This document shows positions 1 to 7,983 of a DNA stretch of 16,178 nucleotides, in pieces. The position numbers and the translations under genes are program-made. The notes below the pieces were generated by a model, which was given only the letters and a program-made list of their open reading frames with translations, made no database searches and was not told the DNA's origin. The stretch lies in NCBI GenBank assembly GCA_022826345.1, contig JAJDVB010000108.1, positions 1 to 16,178 of the forward strand. Direction: 5' to 3'. The stretch is from Alphaproteobacteria bacterium. GTDB lineage: Bacteria > Pseudomonadota > Alphaproteobacteria > UBA828. Within the stretch, counting starts at the first letter, position 1, and each line of letters starts with the position of its first letter.

Positions 1-1
1 C

Positions 2-346
2 CACGATTCGATCATGGACCCGTGGTATCCGCTCGGGCGCGGCGACATGGTGCAGGCGGCCTCGCTCGCGCTCCACGTCTGCCAGATGTCCGGCACGGCG
101 GAGATCGACGCCTGCTTCGACATGGTGACCTGGAAGAACGCCGAGATTCTCGCGCTGGAGGACTATGGCGTGGCGCCCGGCTGCCGCGCGGACCTCGCGG
201 TGTTCGATGCCGCCAGCAAGGCGGATGTGCTGCGGATCAACCCGGCGTGCACCCACGTCTTCAAGCGCGGCAAGCTGGTCGCCGCGACCACGCCGGCGAG
301 CCGCACGGTGATGGGCCAGTCGGTCGACCTCACGCTCGGCAACTGA
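2..346 (+). CDS. codA: Cytosine/creatinine deaminase (CodA-type amidohydrolase), C-terminal part only
   Basis: Partial gene: the reading frame is open from the left edge to the TGA at 344-346, so the N-terminal metal-binding part lies outside the window. The visible 114 residues match the C-terminus of E. coli CodA. They open with HDSIMDPWYPLG, equivalent to CodA HDDVFDPWYPLG, continue with LHVCQMSG (CodA LHVCQLMG), and show the amidohydrolase composite-barrel tail (LEDYGVAPGCRADLAVFDA, then a VFKRGKLVA strand). The family deaminates cytosine to uracil in the cytoplasm with a catalytic metal; several members also deaminate creatinine to N-methylhydantoin. The first Asp is the conserved active-site Asp (313 in E. 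coli), but the next residue, Asp314 in E. coli, is Ser here, so the substrate may differ from cytosine. It is followed 31 bp later by the acyl-CoA dehydrogenase on the same strand. Family assignment is firm; substrate is not. Confidence 0.85.
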   Translation, partial: HDSIMDPWYPLGRGDMVQAASLALHVCQMSGTAEIDACFDMVTWKNAEILALEDYGVAPGCRADLAVFDAASKADVLRINPACTHVFKRGKLVAATTPASRTVMGQSVDLTLGN

Positions 347-377
347 GCGCGGCAGTTTCATAGGATGGAGAGAAACG

Positions 378-2159
378 ATGGTGCAGACCTATAGCGCGCC
401 GCTTCGCGACATGCGCTTCGTGCTGAACGAGCTGCTCGACGTGGGCGAGATCGCAACGCTGCCGGGCTACGAGGACGCGACGCCCGACGTGATCGACGCC
501 ATGATCGAGGAAGGCGCCAAGCTCTGCGAGAACACGCTGCTGCCGCTCAATCGCTCGGCAGACGAGGAAGGCTGCCATTACGAGAACGGCGTGGTGCGCA
601 CACCGCAAGGCTACAAGGAGGCTTACAAGACCTTCGTCGATGCCGGCTGGACCGGCGTCACGATGTCGCCGGACTATGGCGGCAAGGGGCTGCCGCAGCT
701 CATCAGCATGGTCTTCGACGAGATGGTCTGCTCGACGAATCTGGCCTTCGGCGTCTACCCGCTGCTCTCCAACGGCGCCGCCTCGGTGATCGAGCTGCAC
801 GCCACGGAGGCGCTGAAGCAGGCCTATCTGCCACGCCTGGGCGACGGCACCTGGAGCGGCACCATGTGCCTGACCGAGCCCCACTGCGGCACCGACCTCG
901 GGCTGATCCGCACCAAGGCGGTGCCGACGGGCGACGGCCGCTACGCACTCTCCGGCACCAAGATCTTCATCTCCGCCGGCGAGCATGACCTGACCGAGAA
1001 CATCGTCCACCTGGTGCTGGCGAAGCTGCCGGACGCGCCGCCCGGCGTGCGCGGCATCAGCCTCTTCCTGGTGCCCAAGCGCACGCTCAAGGATGACGGC
1101 ACAGCCGGCCCCGCCAACGGGGTCTCCTGCGGCTCGATAGAGGAGAAGATGGGCATCCACGGCTCGGCCACCTGCGTGATGCACTTCGACGAGGCGGAGG
1201 GCTACCTGATCGGCAAGCCGCACAAGGGCCTGCGTTGCATGTTCACGATGATGAACGGCGCACGCCTCGGCGTCGGCCTCCAGGGCCTGGGGCTGGGCGA
1301 GACCGCCTATCAGAGCGCGACGGCGTATGCGAAGGACCGCCGCCAGGGGCGCGGGCTCAAGGGTGCTGCGGAGCCGGAGGCGGCGGCGGACCCGATCATC
1401 GTCCACCCCGACGTGCGCCGCATGCTGCTCAACCAGCGCGCCATCAACGAGGGCGCCCGTGCGCTTGCCTACTGGACTGCGCTGCAGCTCGACATCTCGC
1501 GCAGTCACGAGGACGCCTCGGTGCGTGAGGATGCGGACGAGCTGGTGCAGCTCATGACGCCGATCATCAAGGCCTTCTTCACCGACTACGGTTTCGAGGC
1601 CACCAACCTCGCAGTGCAGGTGCACGGCGGCCACGGCTACATCCGCGAGCACGGCATGGAGCAGCTCGTGCGCGACGCGCGGATCAGCCAGATCTACGAG
1701 GGCGCGAACGGCATCCAGGCGCTCGACCTGGTGGGCCGCAAGCTGCCCCGGCGGGCCGGGCGCTACCTGCGGCACTTCTTCCATCCCGCCGTCGCCTTCA
1801 TCGAGGAGAACAAGGACGACCCTGAGCTCGCCGACATCGTGGGGCCCGTGGGCAAGGCGCTCGGCAAGCTGCAGACCGCGACGCTGGTGATCGCCCAGCG
1901 GGGCCTGGGCGACCCGGAGGAAGCCGGTGCCGCGGCCTCCGACTATCTTAGGATGTTCGGGCTGGTGGCGGTCGGCTACATGTGGTGCCAGATGGCGAAG
2001 CTCGCCCGCGACAAGCGGAACGGCGATGCCTTCTACGACACCAAGCTCAAGACCGCGCGCTTCTACGTGCAGAAGGTTCTGCCGGACACCGCCGGGCTCT
2101 TCCTCAAGATCATGGCGGGCAAGGGCACCGTCATGGCCCACGGCGCGGAGGAGTTCTAA
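378..2159 (+). CDS. Acyl-CoA dehydrogenase, DmdC-like long form
   Basis: A 593-residue FAD-dependent acyl-CoA dehydrogenase that should introduce an alpha,beta double bond into an acyl-CoA and pass electrons to ETF. At about 200 residues longer than the classical 380-400 residue enzymes, it fits the subgroup with a short N-terminal extension (YSAPLRDMRFVLNELLDV, residues 5-22) and an extra C-terminal domain after about residue 460, as in 3-methylmercaptopropionyl-CoA dehydrogenase DmdC. The flavin-domain signature MCLTEPHCGTDLG starts at residue 163. The active-site motif QIYEGANGIQALDL places the catalytic base at Glu441. The start is supported by GGAGAG at 367-372. It lies 31 bp after the deaminase gene and precedes a CoA-transferase-like pair, so it probably acts in CoA-thioester catabolism. 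DmdC itself acts in DMSP breakdown, but no other dmd gene is visible, so the substrate is unknown. Confidence 0.92.
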   Translation: MVQTYSAPLRDMRFVLNELLDVGEIATLPGYEDATPDVIDAMIEEGAKLCENTLLPLNRSADEEGCHYENGVVRTPQGYKEAYKTFVDAGWTGVTMSPDYGGKGLPQLISMVFDEMVCSTNLAFGVYPLLSNGAASVIELHATEALKQAYLPRLGDGTWSGTMCLTEPHCGTDLGLIRTKAVPTGDGRYALSGTKIFISAGEHDLTENIVHLVLAKLPDAPPGVRGISLFLVPKRTLKDDGTAGPANGVSCGSIEEKMGIHGSATCVMHFDEAEGYLIGKPHKGLRCMFTMMNGARLGVGLQGLGLGETAYQSATAYAKDRRQGRGLKGAAEPEAAADPIIVHPDVRRMLLNQRAINEGARALAYWTALQLDISRSHEDASVREDADELVQLMTPIIKAFFTDYGFEATNLAVQVHGGHGYIREHGMEQLVRDARISQIYEGANGIQALDLVGRKLPRRAGRYLRHFFHPAVAFIEENKDDPELADIVGPVGKALGKLQTATLVIAQRGLGDPEEAGAAASDYLRMFGLVAVGYMWCQMAKLARDKRNGDAFYDTKLKTARFYVQKVLPDTAGLFLKIMAGKGTVMAHGAEEF

Positions 2160-2175
2160 AGCAATGTCCCCTTCC

Positions 2176-2284
2176 CGTCATGGCCGGGCTTGTCCCGGCC
2201 ATCCACGAGTTTTTCGCGCAGCAGGGACAAAGAACGTGGATGCCCGGAACACCCCCGGACTTGATCCGGGGACCAGGCATGACG
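2176..2284. repeat. Palindromic intergenic repeat, copy 1 (CGTCATGGCC type)
   Basis: A non-coding insertion of about 109 bp fills most of the gap between the acyl-CoA dehydrogenase and the CoA-transferase-like genes. It opens with CGTCATGG and closes with CATGACG. Inside are two perfect hairpins: a 9-bp stem ATGGCCGGG at 2180-2188 paired with 2194-2202 around the loop CTTGT, and a 7-bp stem CCCCGGA at 2253-2259 paired with 2265-2271 around the loop CTTGA. Repeats of this look are abundant between genes in many alphaproteobacteria. A second copy begins at 15971. It may act as a transcript-end or mRNA-stability structure separating the two halves of the gene run. Confidence 0.85.
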
Positions 2285-2309
2285 ATGCAAGGCGCATGCC
2301 GCGGTAGCC

Positions 2310-3161
2310 GTGACCGAGACCCTCTCCCTCGACCGGCTCGCGGGCCGGGTTGCCGACGGCGCCATGCTGGCGCTGCCGCCTGACTACTCCTTCGTGCCGA
2401 TGGCGGCGGTGCGCGCGCTGGTGCGGCGCGGCGTGCGCGAGTTGCACCTCGTCACGGTGCCGCAGGCCGGCATCGCGGCGGACCTGCTGATCGGCGCGGG
2501 CTGCGTCGCGACTGTCGAGACCGCGGCCGTGAGCCTCGGCGAGCTGGGCATCGCCCCCCGCTTCGGCGCGGCGGTCGAGGGTGGGGACGTGGCGATCCAG
2601 GAGTCGACGTGCCCCGCGATCCACGCCGCGCTCCAGGCAGCCGAGAAGGGCGTGCCCTTCATGCCGCTGCGGGGCCTCATCGGCTCGGACCTGCTGAAGG
2701 TGCGACCCGACTGGCAGGTGATCGACAATCCGCTGGCCGACGGCGGCGGCGATCCCATCGTCCTGCTGCCGGCGCTCAGGCCCGATGTCGCGCTCTTCCA
2801 CGCGCCCTATGCCGACGAGCACGGCAACATCTGGCTCGGCGCGCGGCGTGAGCTCGTGACCATGGCCCACGCGGCCAAGGACACCCTGGTCACGGTCGAG
2901 GAGGTGCGCCCCGGCGACCTTCTGGCCGACGCGACGCTGGCGGCGGGCACGCTGCCCGCGCTCTACGTCACGGCGGTGGCCGAAGCCCCGCAGGGCGCCT
3001 GGCCGCTCGGCCTCGCCGACCGCTACGAGCCCGACCGCGCCCATCTCGCCGACTACGCTCGACTAGCCAAGAGCGCCGACGGCTTTGCGGCCTACTGCGC
3101 GGCGCATGTGACGGGCAGCGGCGCGACCGACGAGACGACCGGCCTCATCGCCGCCGAATGA
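2310..3161 (+). CDS. Family I CoA-transferase-like protein, alpha subunit (GctA/IpdA-like)
   Basis: A 283-residue protein of the alpha class of family I CoA transferases (glutaconate CoA-transferase A, IpdA). The GTG start at 2310 gives the usual opening SLDRLAGRVADGAMLAL (residues 6-22); an in-frame ATG at residue 19 would delete part of this conserved first segment, so GTG is preferred although its Shine-Dalgarno is poor. Typical features are GVRELHLVTV at about 41-50, GVPFMPLRGLIGSDL at 114-128, a DEHGNIW turn after about residue 169, and Glu98 in IQES where family members carry a conserved Glu. Classical enzymes move CoA between an acyl donor and an acid acceptor. IpdAB relatives instead hydrolyse a ring carbon bond of a cyclic CoA thioester. 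The stop overlaps the start of the beta subunit in ATGA at 3158-3161, indicating translational coupling and a heteromeric complex. The repeat ends 26 bp upstream. Confidence 0.87.
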   Translation: MTETLSLDRLAGRVADGAMLALPPDYSFVPMAAVRALVRRGVRELHLVTVPQAGIAADLLIGAGCVATVETAAVSLGELGIAPRFGAAVEGGDVAIQESTCPAIHAALQAAEKGVPFMPLRGLIGSDLLKVRPDWQVIDNPLADGGGDPIVLLPALRPDVALFHAPYADEHGNIWLGARRELVTMAHAAKDTLVTVEEVRPGDLLADATLAAGTLPALYVTAVAEAPQGAWPLGLADRYEPDRAHLADYARLAKSADGFAAYCAAHVTGSGATDETTGLIAAE

Positions 3162-3895
3162 ATCCGGACAAGACCGCGCTCCTCATCGACGTCATCGCCG
3201 GCATGCTTGAAGGGCTCGGCCGGGTCGCGGTCGGGGCCTCGTCGCCCATTCCCGCCGCCGCCGCGTGGCTCGCGCGCGAGCGGGGCGGCGGCCGGCCGCA
3301 CGTGAGCGTGCTCGGCAGCGGCGCCCACAGCGACATGACCGACGGCGGGCGGGAGCTCTTCGACCGCGCCGGCCAGGGCCGCATCGATGCCTTCTTCCTG
3401 GGTGGCGTGCAGATCGACGGCGGCGCCAACATCAACCTGATCGGCACCGGGCCGCATCCCGCGGCGGACAGGCGCTTCCCCGGCTCCTACGGCTCCGCCT
3501 ACCTCTATTTCGTGGTGCCGCGCGTGATCCTGTTTCGCGTCGAGCACACGCCCCGCACGCTGGTCGAGAAGGTGGATTTCGTGAGCGCACCGGGGACGAG
3601 CGCGGCCGGCGTCCATCGGCCGGGCGGGCCTTACGCGCTGGTGACGGGCCGCTGCGTCTTCCGCTTCGACGCGGCGCGCGGGCGCTTCCGCCTCGCCTCG
3701 CTGCACCCCGGCCATGATCTTGAGGAGGTGCGCGCCGCCACCGGCTTCGACTTCGATTGCGCCGACGATCCGCCCGTCACCCCTGCCCCGAGCGCGGAGA
3801 CCATGGCGCTGCTTCGCGGCCCCATCGGCGCGGCGCTCACTGAGGTCTACCCCCGCTTCGCCGCCAGGTTTTTGGGCGACAGGGCGGCGACGTAA
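3158..3895 (+). CDS. Family I CoA-transferase-like protein, beta subunit (GctB/IpdB-like) lacking the catalytic Glu
   Basis: A 245-residue partner of the preceding alpha subunit. It has the GctB-type landmarks: FFLGGVQIDGGANINLIGTG at about 79-98, an EHTPRTLVEKVDFVSAPG segment at about 129-146 (GctB has NKIDYVTSPG here), and HPGHDLEEV...TGFDFD near residue 200. In Acidaminococcus GctB the catalytic glutamate that forms the glutamyl-CoA thioester lies in IIVESG. The equivalent stretch here is VSVLGSG at 49-55 and contains no Glu. Loss of that residue is known in IpdAB, which is a C-C bond hydrolase rather than a transferase. The pair is therefore probably not a classical transferase; a hydrolase or lyase acting on a CoA thioester is more likely, but this is inference. 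The gene ends 61 bp before the converging HyuB gene, with no convincing terminator between. Confidence 0.85.
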   Translation: MNPDKTALLIDVIAGMLEGLGRVAVGASSPIPAAAAWLARERGGGRPHVSVLGSGAHSDMTDGGRELFDRAGQGRIDAFFLGGVQIDGGANINLIGTGPHPAADRRFPGSYGSAYLYFVVPRVILFRVEHTPRTLVEKVDFVSAPGTSAAGVHRPGGPYALVTGRCVFRFDAARGRFRLASLHPGHDLEEVRAATGFDFDCADDPPVTPAPSAETMALLRGPIGAALTEVYPRFAARFLGDRAAT

Positions 3896-3956
3896 ACACC
3901 TCCACTCACTCCCGCCCAGGCCGCTATGCGGCTCTCACGGCGGCCCGGCTCCGACT

Positions 3957-5855
3957 TCAGGTCCCGTCGCGTGCACGCTCTCGGGCCGCCAGCGCCCACG
4001 GTGCGAACTCGGGTGGGCGCGGCGCGGGGAGGCCCGTCTCCTCCTCACAACGGGCCACGATCTCGTCGATATCGCCACCCATGTCGAAGAGATCGGGGTT
4101 GCCCCGCTCCAGCCGCATGCTCTCGCGCAGGGTCCGTGTCGCGTCCTCGTCGACGGCAAAGTCCTCGTCCACGACCACGCCGTAACGCCGAGCGCCTGCG
4201 ATCGTGACGAGGCCGGCTGCCACGTCGAACGCGACCTGCTCGACCGGCCGCTCCAGCGGATCACCCCAGCCGCCGCCGCCCCACGTGCAGTAGTGCACGA
4301 CATCGCCCGGCTCGACCCGCACGCGATCGCACTTCGATGGGAGAACCTCGATCGTTCCATCCGTGCGCTCGACGTACTTCCGGCTGCGCGCGCCCGGCAG
4401 CCCGCCCCGCACGCCCCACGGATACGAGAGCCAGCGGTCGTCGTGAATTGAAACGTCGCCTGCGTTGAGGATGCGATAGGCGGTGTGCACGCCGTTGCCG
4501 CCGCGGTGCAGTCCGGGGCCTCCCGAATCGGGGATCACCTCGTGGGCATCCATGCGCAACGGGCAAATCGCTTCGAGGTATTCGCAAGGCACGTTCGTGA
4601 AGTCGGGCCACATGCCGTGGCCATCGGCACCATCGCCCGAGGGCGCGGCAGCGATGCCGCCGAACGCGATGTGGAAGAGCTGGAACCACTCGCCGCGGGA
4701 ATCGTATCCCGAATAAAGGAAATGCGGGCTCGCCGAGAACCCGGCTGCGCACATGTAGTCGGGGTTGCTCTGGCCGAACAGCCCGGCGAGCACGTCCATG
4801 CAGCGCGCCAGACCATGCGTGCGGCATGAGAGCGCCGCCGGCTTGATGGGTTTGTACAGCGTGCCCTCGGGGATGCGCACCTCCATCAGATCGTAGAAGC
4901 CGTCGTTGAAAAGGATCTGAGGGTCCGCGAGCATGATGAGGAAGACGCCACAATGCATCTTGGTCATTTCTTCGTTGCAATAGAAATTGATTGAACTCTG
5001 TGATTGCGGGTCGGTTCCCTCGAAATCGATGATCATCTTGTCGTCTTCGCGCCACATGGTGCAGGCGATCTTGTAGGGGCCCATGCCGACGCCGTCGTCG
5101 TCCAGATAGTCCTCGAAGTACTGCTTTTCCTCCGAGATTCCCGTCAGGATGATGTGGCGCATTGCGCGGCGCGTGCGCTCCAACAACTCTTCCAAGGCGG
5201 AATAGTAGGTGTCGTCGCCGAAACGGTCGGAGAGCTCGATGACGCGTATCGCCGCGAGCCGGCAGCCCGCGATCAATGCGTCGAGATCGCTCCGGTTCCA
5301 GTGCGGCATGCGGCAGTTGTGCAGGATGAGCTGCAGAATTTCTTCCTGACGCTCGCCGCGCCGATAAATCTTGGTCGGCGGAATTATGATTCCTTCTTCG
5401 AAGATTTGCTGCGCGTCCGTCGGCATGCTGCCGGGGACGCGGCCTCCCGTATCGGTCATGTGGCCGAACATCGCAGCCCAGCCGATTACCCGGCCGTTCT
5501 TGAAGATCGGCAGCAACACCAGCCAATCAGGCGTGTGGCTGATGGCGCCGTCGCAGGAATAAGGATCGTTGGTGAGAAATACGTCGCCCTCGTGAATCTC
5601 GCCCTCGTATGAATTGAGAAACACGTTGATGAAGGCGCCGAACTGCCCGACCACCATCTTGCCGTCGCGATTGGCGATCAGGGGGAATTCGTCGTGCTGC
5701 TCGCGGATACCGGGCGACATGGCGGTACGGAAGAGAACGGCATCCATTTCGTGACGCGCGTTGCGCAGCGCGTTCTCGATGATGTCGAGATCAACCGGGT
5801 CGACCTCGACCCGGCGAAAGGGTGTGTGATTGCTCTCGATGACGGTCGCCGCCAT
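3957..5855 (-). CDS. hyuB: Hydantoinase/oxoprolinase B subunit (HyuB), first paralogue
   Basis: A 632-residue member of the hydantoinase B/oxoprolinase family. With HyuA it opens cyclic amides such as hydantoins, 5-oxoproline or lactams in ATP-dependent reactions; HyuB carries the hydrolytic metal site. Family motifs are NDPY at 96-99, SHTPDW at 106-111, GHMTDTGG at 131-138 and a glycine-rich TWGGGGWGDPLERP near 522-535. His107-x2-Asp110 and His132 reproduce the His-x2-Asp...His metal-ligand spacing of the related acetone carboxylase subunit. About 50 residues beyond the usual C-terminus (after the VDEDATRTLR segment) form an extra tail ending in ...ARERARDGT. The ATG at 5855 has a GAGGGA Shine-Dalgarno and lies 13 bp after the HyuA stop, so the two are co-transcribed. 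The region is less GC-rich than its flanks. The family is certain; the substrate is open. Confidence 0.93.
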   Translation of the reverse strand: MAATVIESNHTPFRRVEVDPVDLDIIENALRNARHEMDAVLFRTAMSPGIREQHDEFPLIANRDGKMVVGQFGAFINVFLNSYEGEIHEGDVFLTNDPYSCDGAISHTPDWLVLLPIFKNGRVIGWAAMFGHMTDTGGRVPGSMPTDAQQIFEEGIIIPPTKIYRRGERQEEILQLILHNCRMPHWNRSDLDALIAGCRLAAIRVIELSDRFGDDTYYSALEELLERTRRAMRHIILTGISEEKQYFEDYLDDDGVGMGPYKIACTMWREDDKMIIDFEGTDPQSQSSINFYCNEEMTKMHCGVFLIMLADPQILFNDGFYDLMEVRIPEGTLYKPIKPAALSCRTHGLARCMDVLAGLFGQSNPDYMCAAGFSASPHFLYSGYDSRGEWFQLFHIAFGGIAAAPSGDGADGHGMWPDFTNVPCEYLEAICPLRMDAHEVIPDSGGPGLHRGGNGVHTAYRILNAGDVSIHDDRWLSYPWGVRGGLPGARSRKYVERTDGTIEVLPSKCDRVRVEPGDVVHYCTWGGGGWGDPLERPVEQVAFDVAAGLVTIAGARRYGVVVDEDFAVDEDATRTLRESMRLERGNPDLFDMGGDIDEIVARCEEETGLPAPRPPEFAPWALAARERARDGT

Positions 5856-5868
5856 GGTCGTCCCTCGC

Positions 5869-7926
5869 TCACGCCGCTCGCGGGCGGATCAGAATATTCC
5901 CGATCTCGTCGATCTCGCCATCATGGTCCGGCAGCAGGACGGTGGTGGAATCGAGCTGCATCACGATGGCCGGGCCCTTGAGGATGTTGCCTGCCGCGAG
6001 CCTGGCGCGGTCGTAGACCGGCACGTCGCGGTGGGCACCCTCGACGTACACTGTCTGGCTTCCCGCTTGAGCGGCGGAGGCGTCGCGCGTTCCGGGCATC
6101 ATGCGCGGTGCGCGAAGAGGCGTCTCCTTGCCCTGCACGATGACGCGCAGGTTGATGATCTCCCGGTCCATGTCGAGCGCGAACGTGTAGAGCCGTTCGT
6201 GCAGCGCATCGAACGCCTCTTCGATGCAGCCGAGCCCGCTGCGGCGGAGGTCCTCCATCTCCACGGTCACCGTCAGGTGGAGGACCTGCCCGGCATAACG
6301 CACGTCGATCTCGAAGTGTGAGGATTGGTCGGAGCGGGGGATTCCCTCGGCATCGAGGGACTTCGAGGCCTGTTCCGCCAGCTCTTCCAGGATGGTCAAG
6401 ACGTCCGCGTGACTGGTCTCGGAAAACCGCCGCATGAGGCTGCGCGACGCTTCATCCCTGGTTCGAGTCGTCGCGTCCCCATAGGCGCAGAGCACGCCGG
6501 GGCTTGGTGGCACGATCACCGGCCAGCACCCGAGGATGCGCGCCAGCGCGTTGGCATGCATCGGGCCGGCGCCCCCGAACGCGACCAGCGCAAAATCGCG
6601 GGGATCGAATCCCTGCTGCACGGAAACGAGACGCAGCGCGCCGATCATGGTCTCGTTGACGATGTCGTAGATGCCAGCGGCGGCGCGCTCCGTCGAGAAG
6701 CCGAGTGCGCGTGCGACCTTGGCGACTGCGTCCGCTGATTTTTCCCGGTCGAGTGCGAGGTCGCCGCCCAGTAACGACGCTTCGGGCAAATGACCGAGGA
6801 CGATGTTCGCGTCGGTCACGGTCGGCTCCGTGCCTCCCTTGCCGTAGCCCGCCGGGCCAGGATCGGCACCGGCACTCTCGGGCCCAACGCGAAGCGCCTT
6901 CGTCAGTTCGGGCACATGCGCGATCGAGCCACCGCCCGCACCGACCGAACGCACGTCGACCGACGATGCGCGCACGGTGAGATCGCCGACCGTCGTCTCA
7001 CGCCGGATTTGCGCGATACCGTCCCTGACGAGGCACACGTCCGTCGAGGTGCCGCCCATGTCGAAGGTGAGGAGGTTATCGAAGCCCGCTTGCCGCGCGA
7101 TCCAGAGCGCGCCGGTCACGCCGCCGGCGGGTCCGCTCATCAGCAGGTTGACGGGAACCGTCTCGGCGCCAACCGGCGAAGTCAGGCCTCCGTCGGAGCG
7201 CAAGATGTGCAAATTCACGTCACCGGATATCGAGCCTAGTTCCCGGCTCAGGTTGCGGACATAACGTGAGACGATCGGGCGAACATAGGAATTACATACC
7301 GTCGTGATTGTGCGTTCGTACTCCTGCATTTCAGGAATCACGCGTGAGGAAAGCGAGATCGGAATACCCGGCAGTTCCTCCGCCGCTATGCGGCCGGCAA
7401 TCTTCTCGTGCGAGTCATTGGTGTAAGAATTGATCAGCGAAATCGTCAGCGCGTCGATCCCCCTCTTCTTTAGCGATCGCAGCGACTCGCGCAGATTGTC
7501 CTCTTCGAGCGCCTCGATGATCTCGCCTTTGGCATCGATTCGCTCGTGCGCTTCCACCGTTAGCGCCAGGGGCGCAAGAGGCGGCGTCTTGTTGAAGATG
7601 ACCCACGCTCCGAGGCCGCCGGGGACGAAGGAGCGGGCGATTTGCAGGACATGCCGATAGCCCTTCGTTGTGACCAGGCCCACACGCGCGCCCTTGCCGG
7701 TGAGGATCGCGTTGGTCGCGACCGTCGTCCCGTGCATGACGTTCTGAATCGCGCCGGGCTGGATGTCGGCCAACTCGCAAACGCGGGCGATGCCATTCAG
7801 CACGCCAATCGAGGAGTCTGCGGGGGTGGACGGGACCTTGGCGACGTGAAAGCTGCTGTCCGCTTCGTTGATCAGGAGCACGTCGGTGAAGGTGCCTCCC
7901 ACGTCGACACCCAGGCGATACGCCAT
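5869..7926 (-). CDS. hyuA: Hydantoinase/oxoprolinase A subunit (HyuA), ATP-binding
   Basis: A 685-residue hydantoinase A/oxoprolinase family protein, the ATP-using half of the HyuAB complex that phosphorylates a ring carbonyl so that HyuB can open the ring. The ASKHA-type nucleotide fold is obvious: GVDVGGTFTD at 6-15 (phosphate loop 1), HGTTVATNA at 65-73, SGPAGGV at 264-270, FDMGGTSTDV at 288-297 (phosphate loop 2) and SVGAGGGS at 327-334, followed by VAFGGAGPMH and the C-terminal beta domain. Length is normal for the family. It sits between the carbamoylsarcosine-amidase-like gene (57 bp gap) and HyuB (13 bp gap) on the minus strand. It is the only HyuA in the window, although two HyuBs are present. 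N-methylhydantoin is an attractive substrate because the next enzyme resembles N-carbamoylsarcosine amidase; other hydantoins or lactams remain possible. Confidence 0.94.
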   Translation of the reverse strand: MAYRLGVDVGGTFTDVLLINEADSSFHVAKVPSTPADSSIGVLNGIARVCELADIQPGAIQNVMHGTTVATNAILTGKGARVGLVTTKGYRHVLQIARSFVPGGLGAWVIFNKTPPLAPLALTVEAHERIDAKGEIIEALEEDNLRESLRSLKKRGIDALTISLINSYTNDSHEKIAGRIAAEELPGIPISLSSRVIPEMQEYERTITTVCNSYVRPIVSRYVRNLSRELGSISGDVNLHILRSDGGLTSPVGAETVPVNLLMSGPAGGVTGALWIARQAGFDNLLTFDMGGTSTDVCLVRDGIAQIRRETTVGDLTVRASSVDVRSVGAGGGSIAHVPELTKALRVGPESAGADPGPAGYGKGGTEPTVTDANIVLGHLPEASLLGGDLALDREKSADAVAKVARALGFSTERAAAGIYDIVNETMIGALRLVSVQQGFDPRDFALVAFGGAGPMHANALARILGCWPVIVPPSPGVLCAYGDATTRTRDEASRSLMRRFSETSHADVLTILEELAEQASKSLDAEGIPRSDQSSHFEIDVRYAGQVLHLTVTVEMEDLRRSGLGCIEEAFDALHERLYTFALDMDREIINLRVIVQGKETPLRAPRMMPGTRDASAAQAGSQTVYVEGAHRDVPVYDRARLAAGNILKGPAIVMQLDSTTVLLPDHDGEIDEIGNILIRPRAA

Positions 7927-7983
7927 CGTCGCATAACCTCGATCGGTAACGCTCAGTTCCCACTCGGCCTGCCGACCGCACCG

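Noticed and set aside
330..2141. Long minus-strand open frame of 603 codons opposite the acyl-CoA dehydrogenase
   Set aside because: Its composition (rich in Arg, His, Val, Ala, without domains) is the antisense shadow of a GC-rich gene, while the plus strand encodes an unmistakable dehydrogenase.
3920..3932. Small GCCGC-TAT-GCGGC hairpin between the converging genes as a terminator
   Set aside because: The stem is only 5 bp and there is no T-run on either side.
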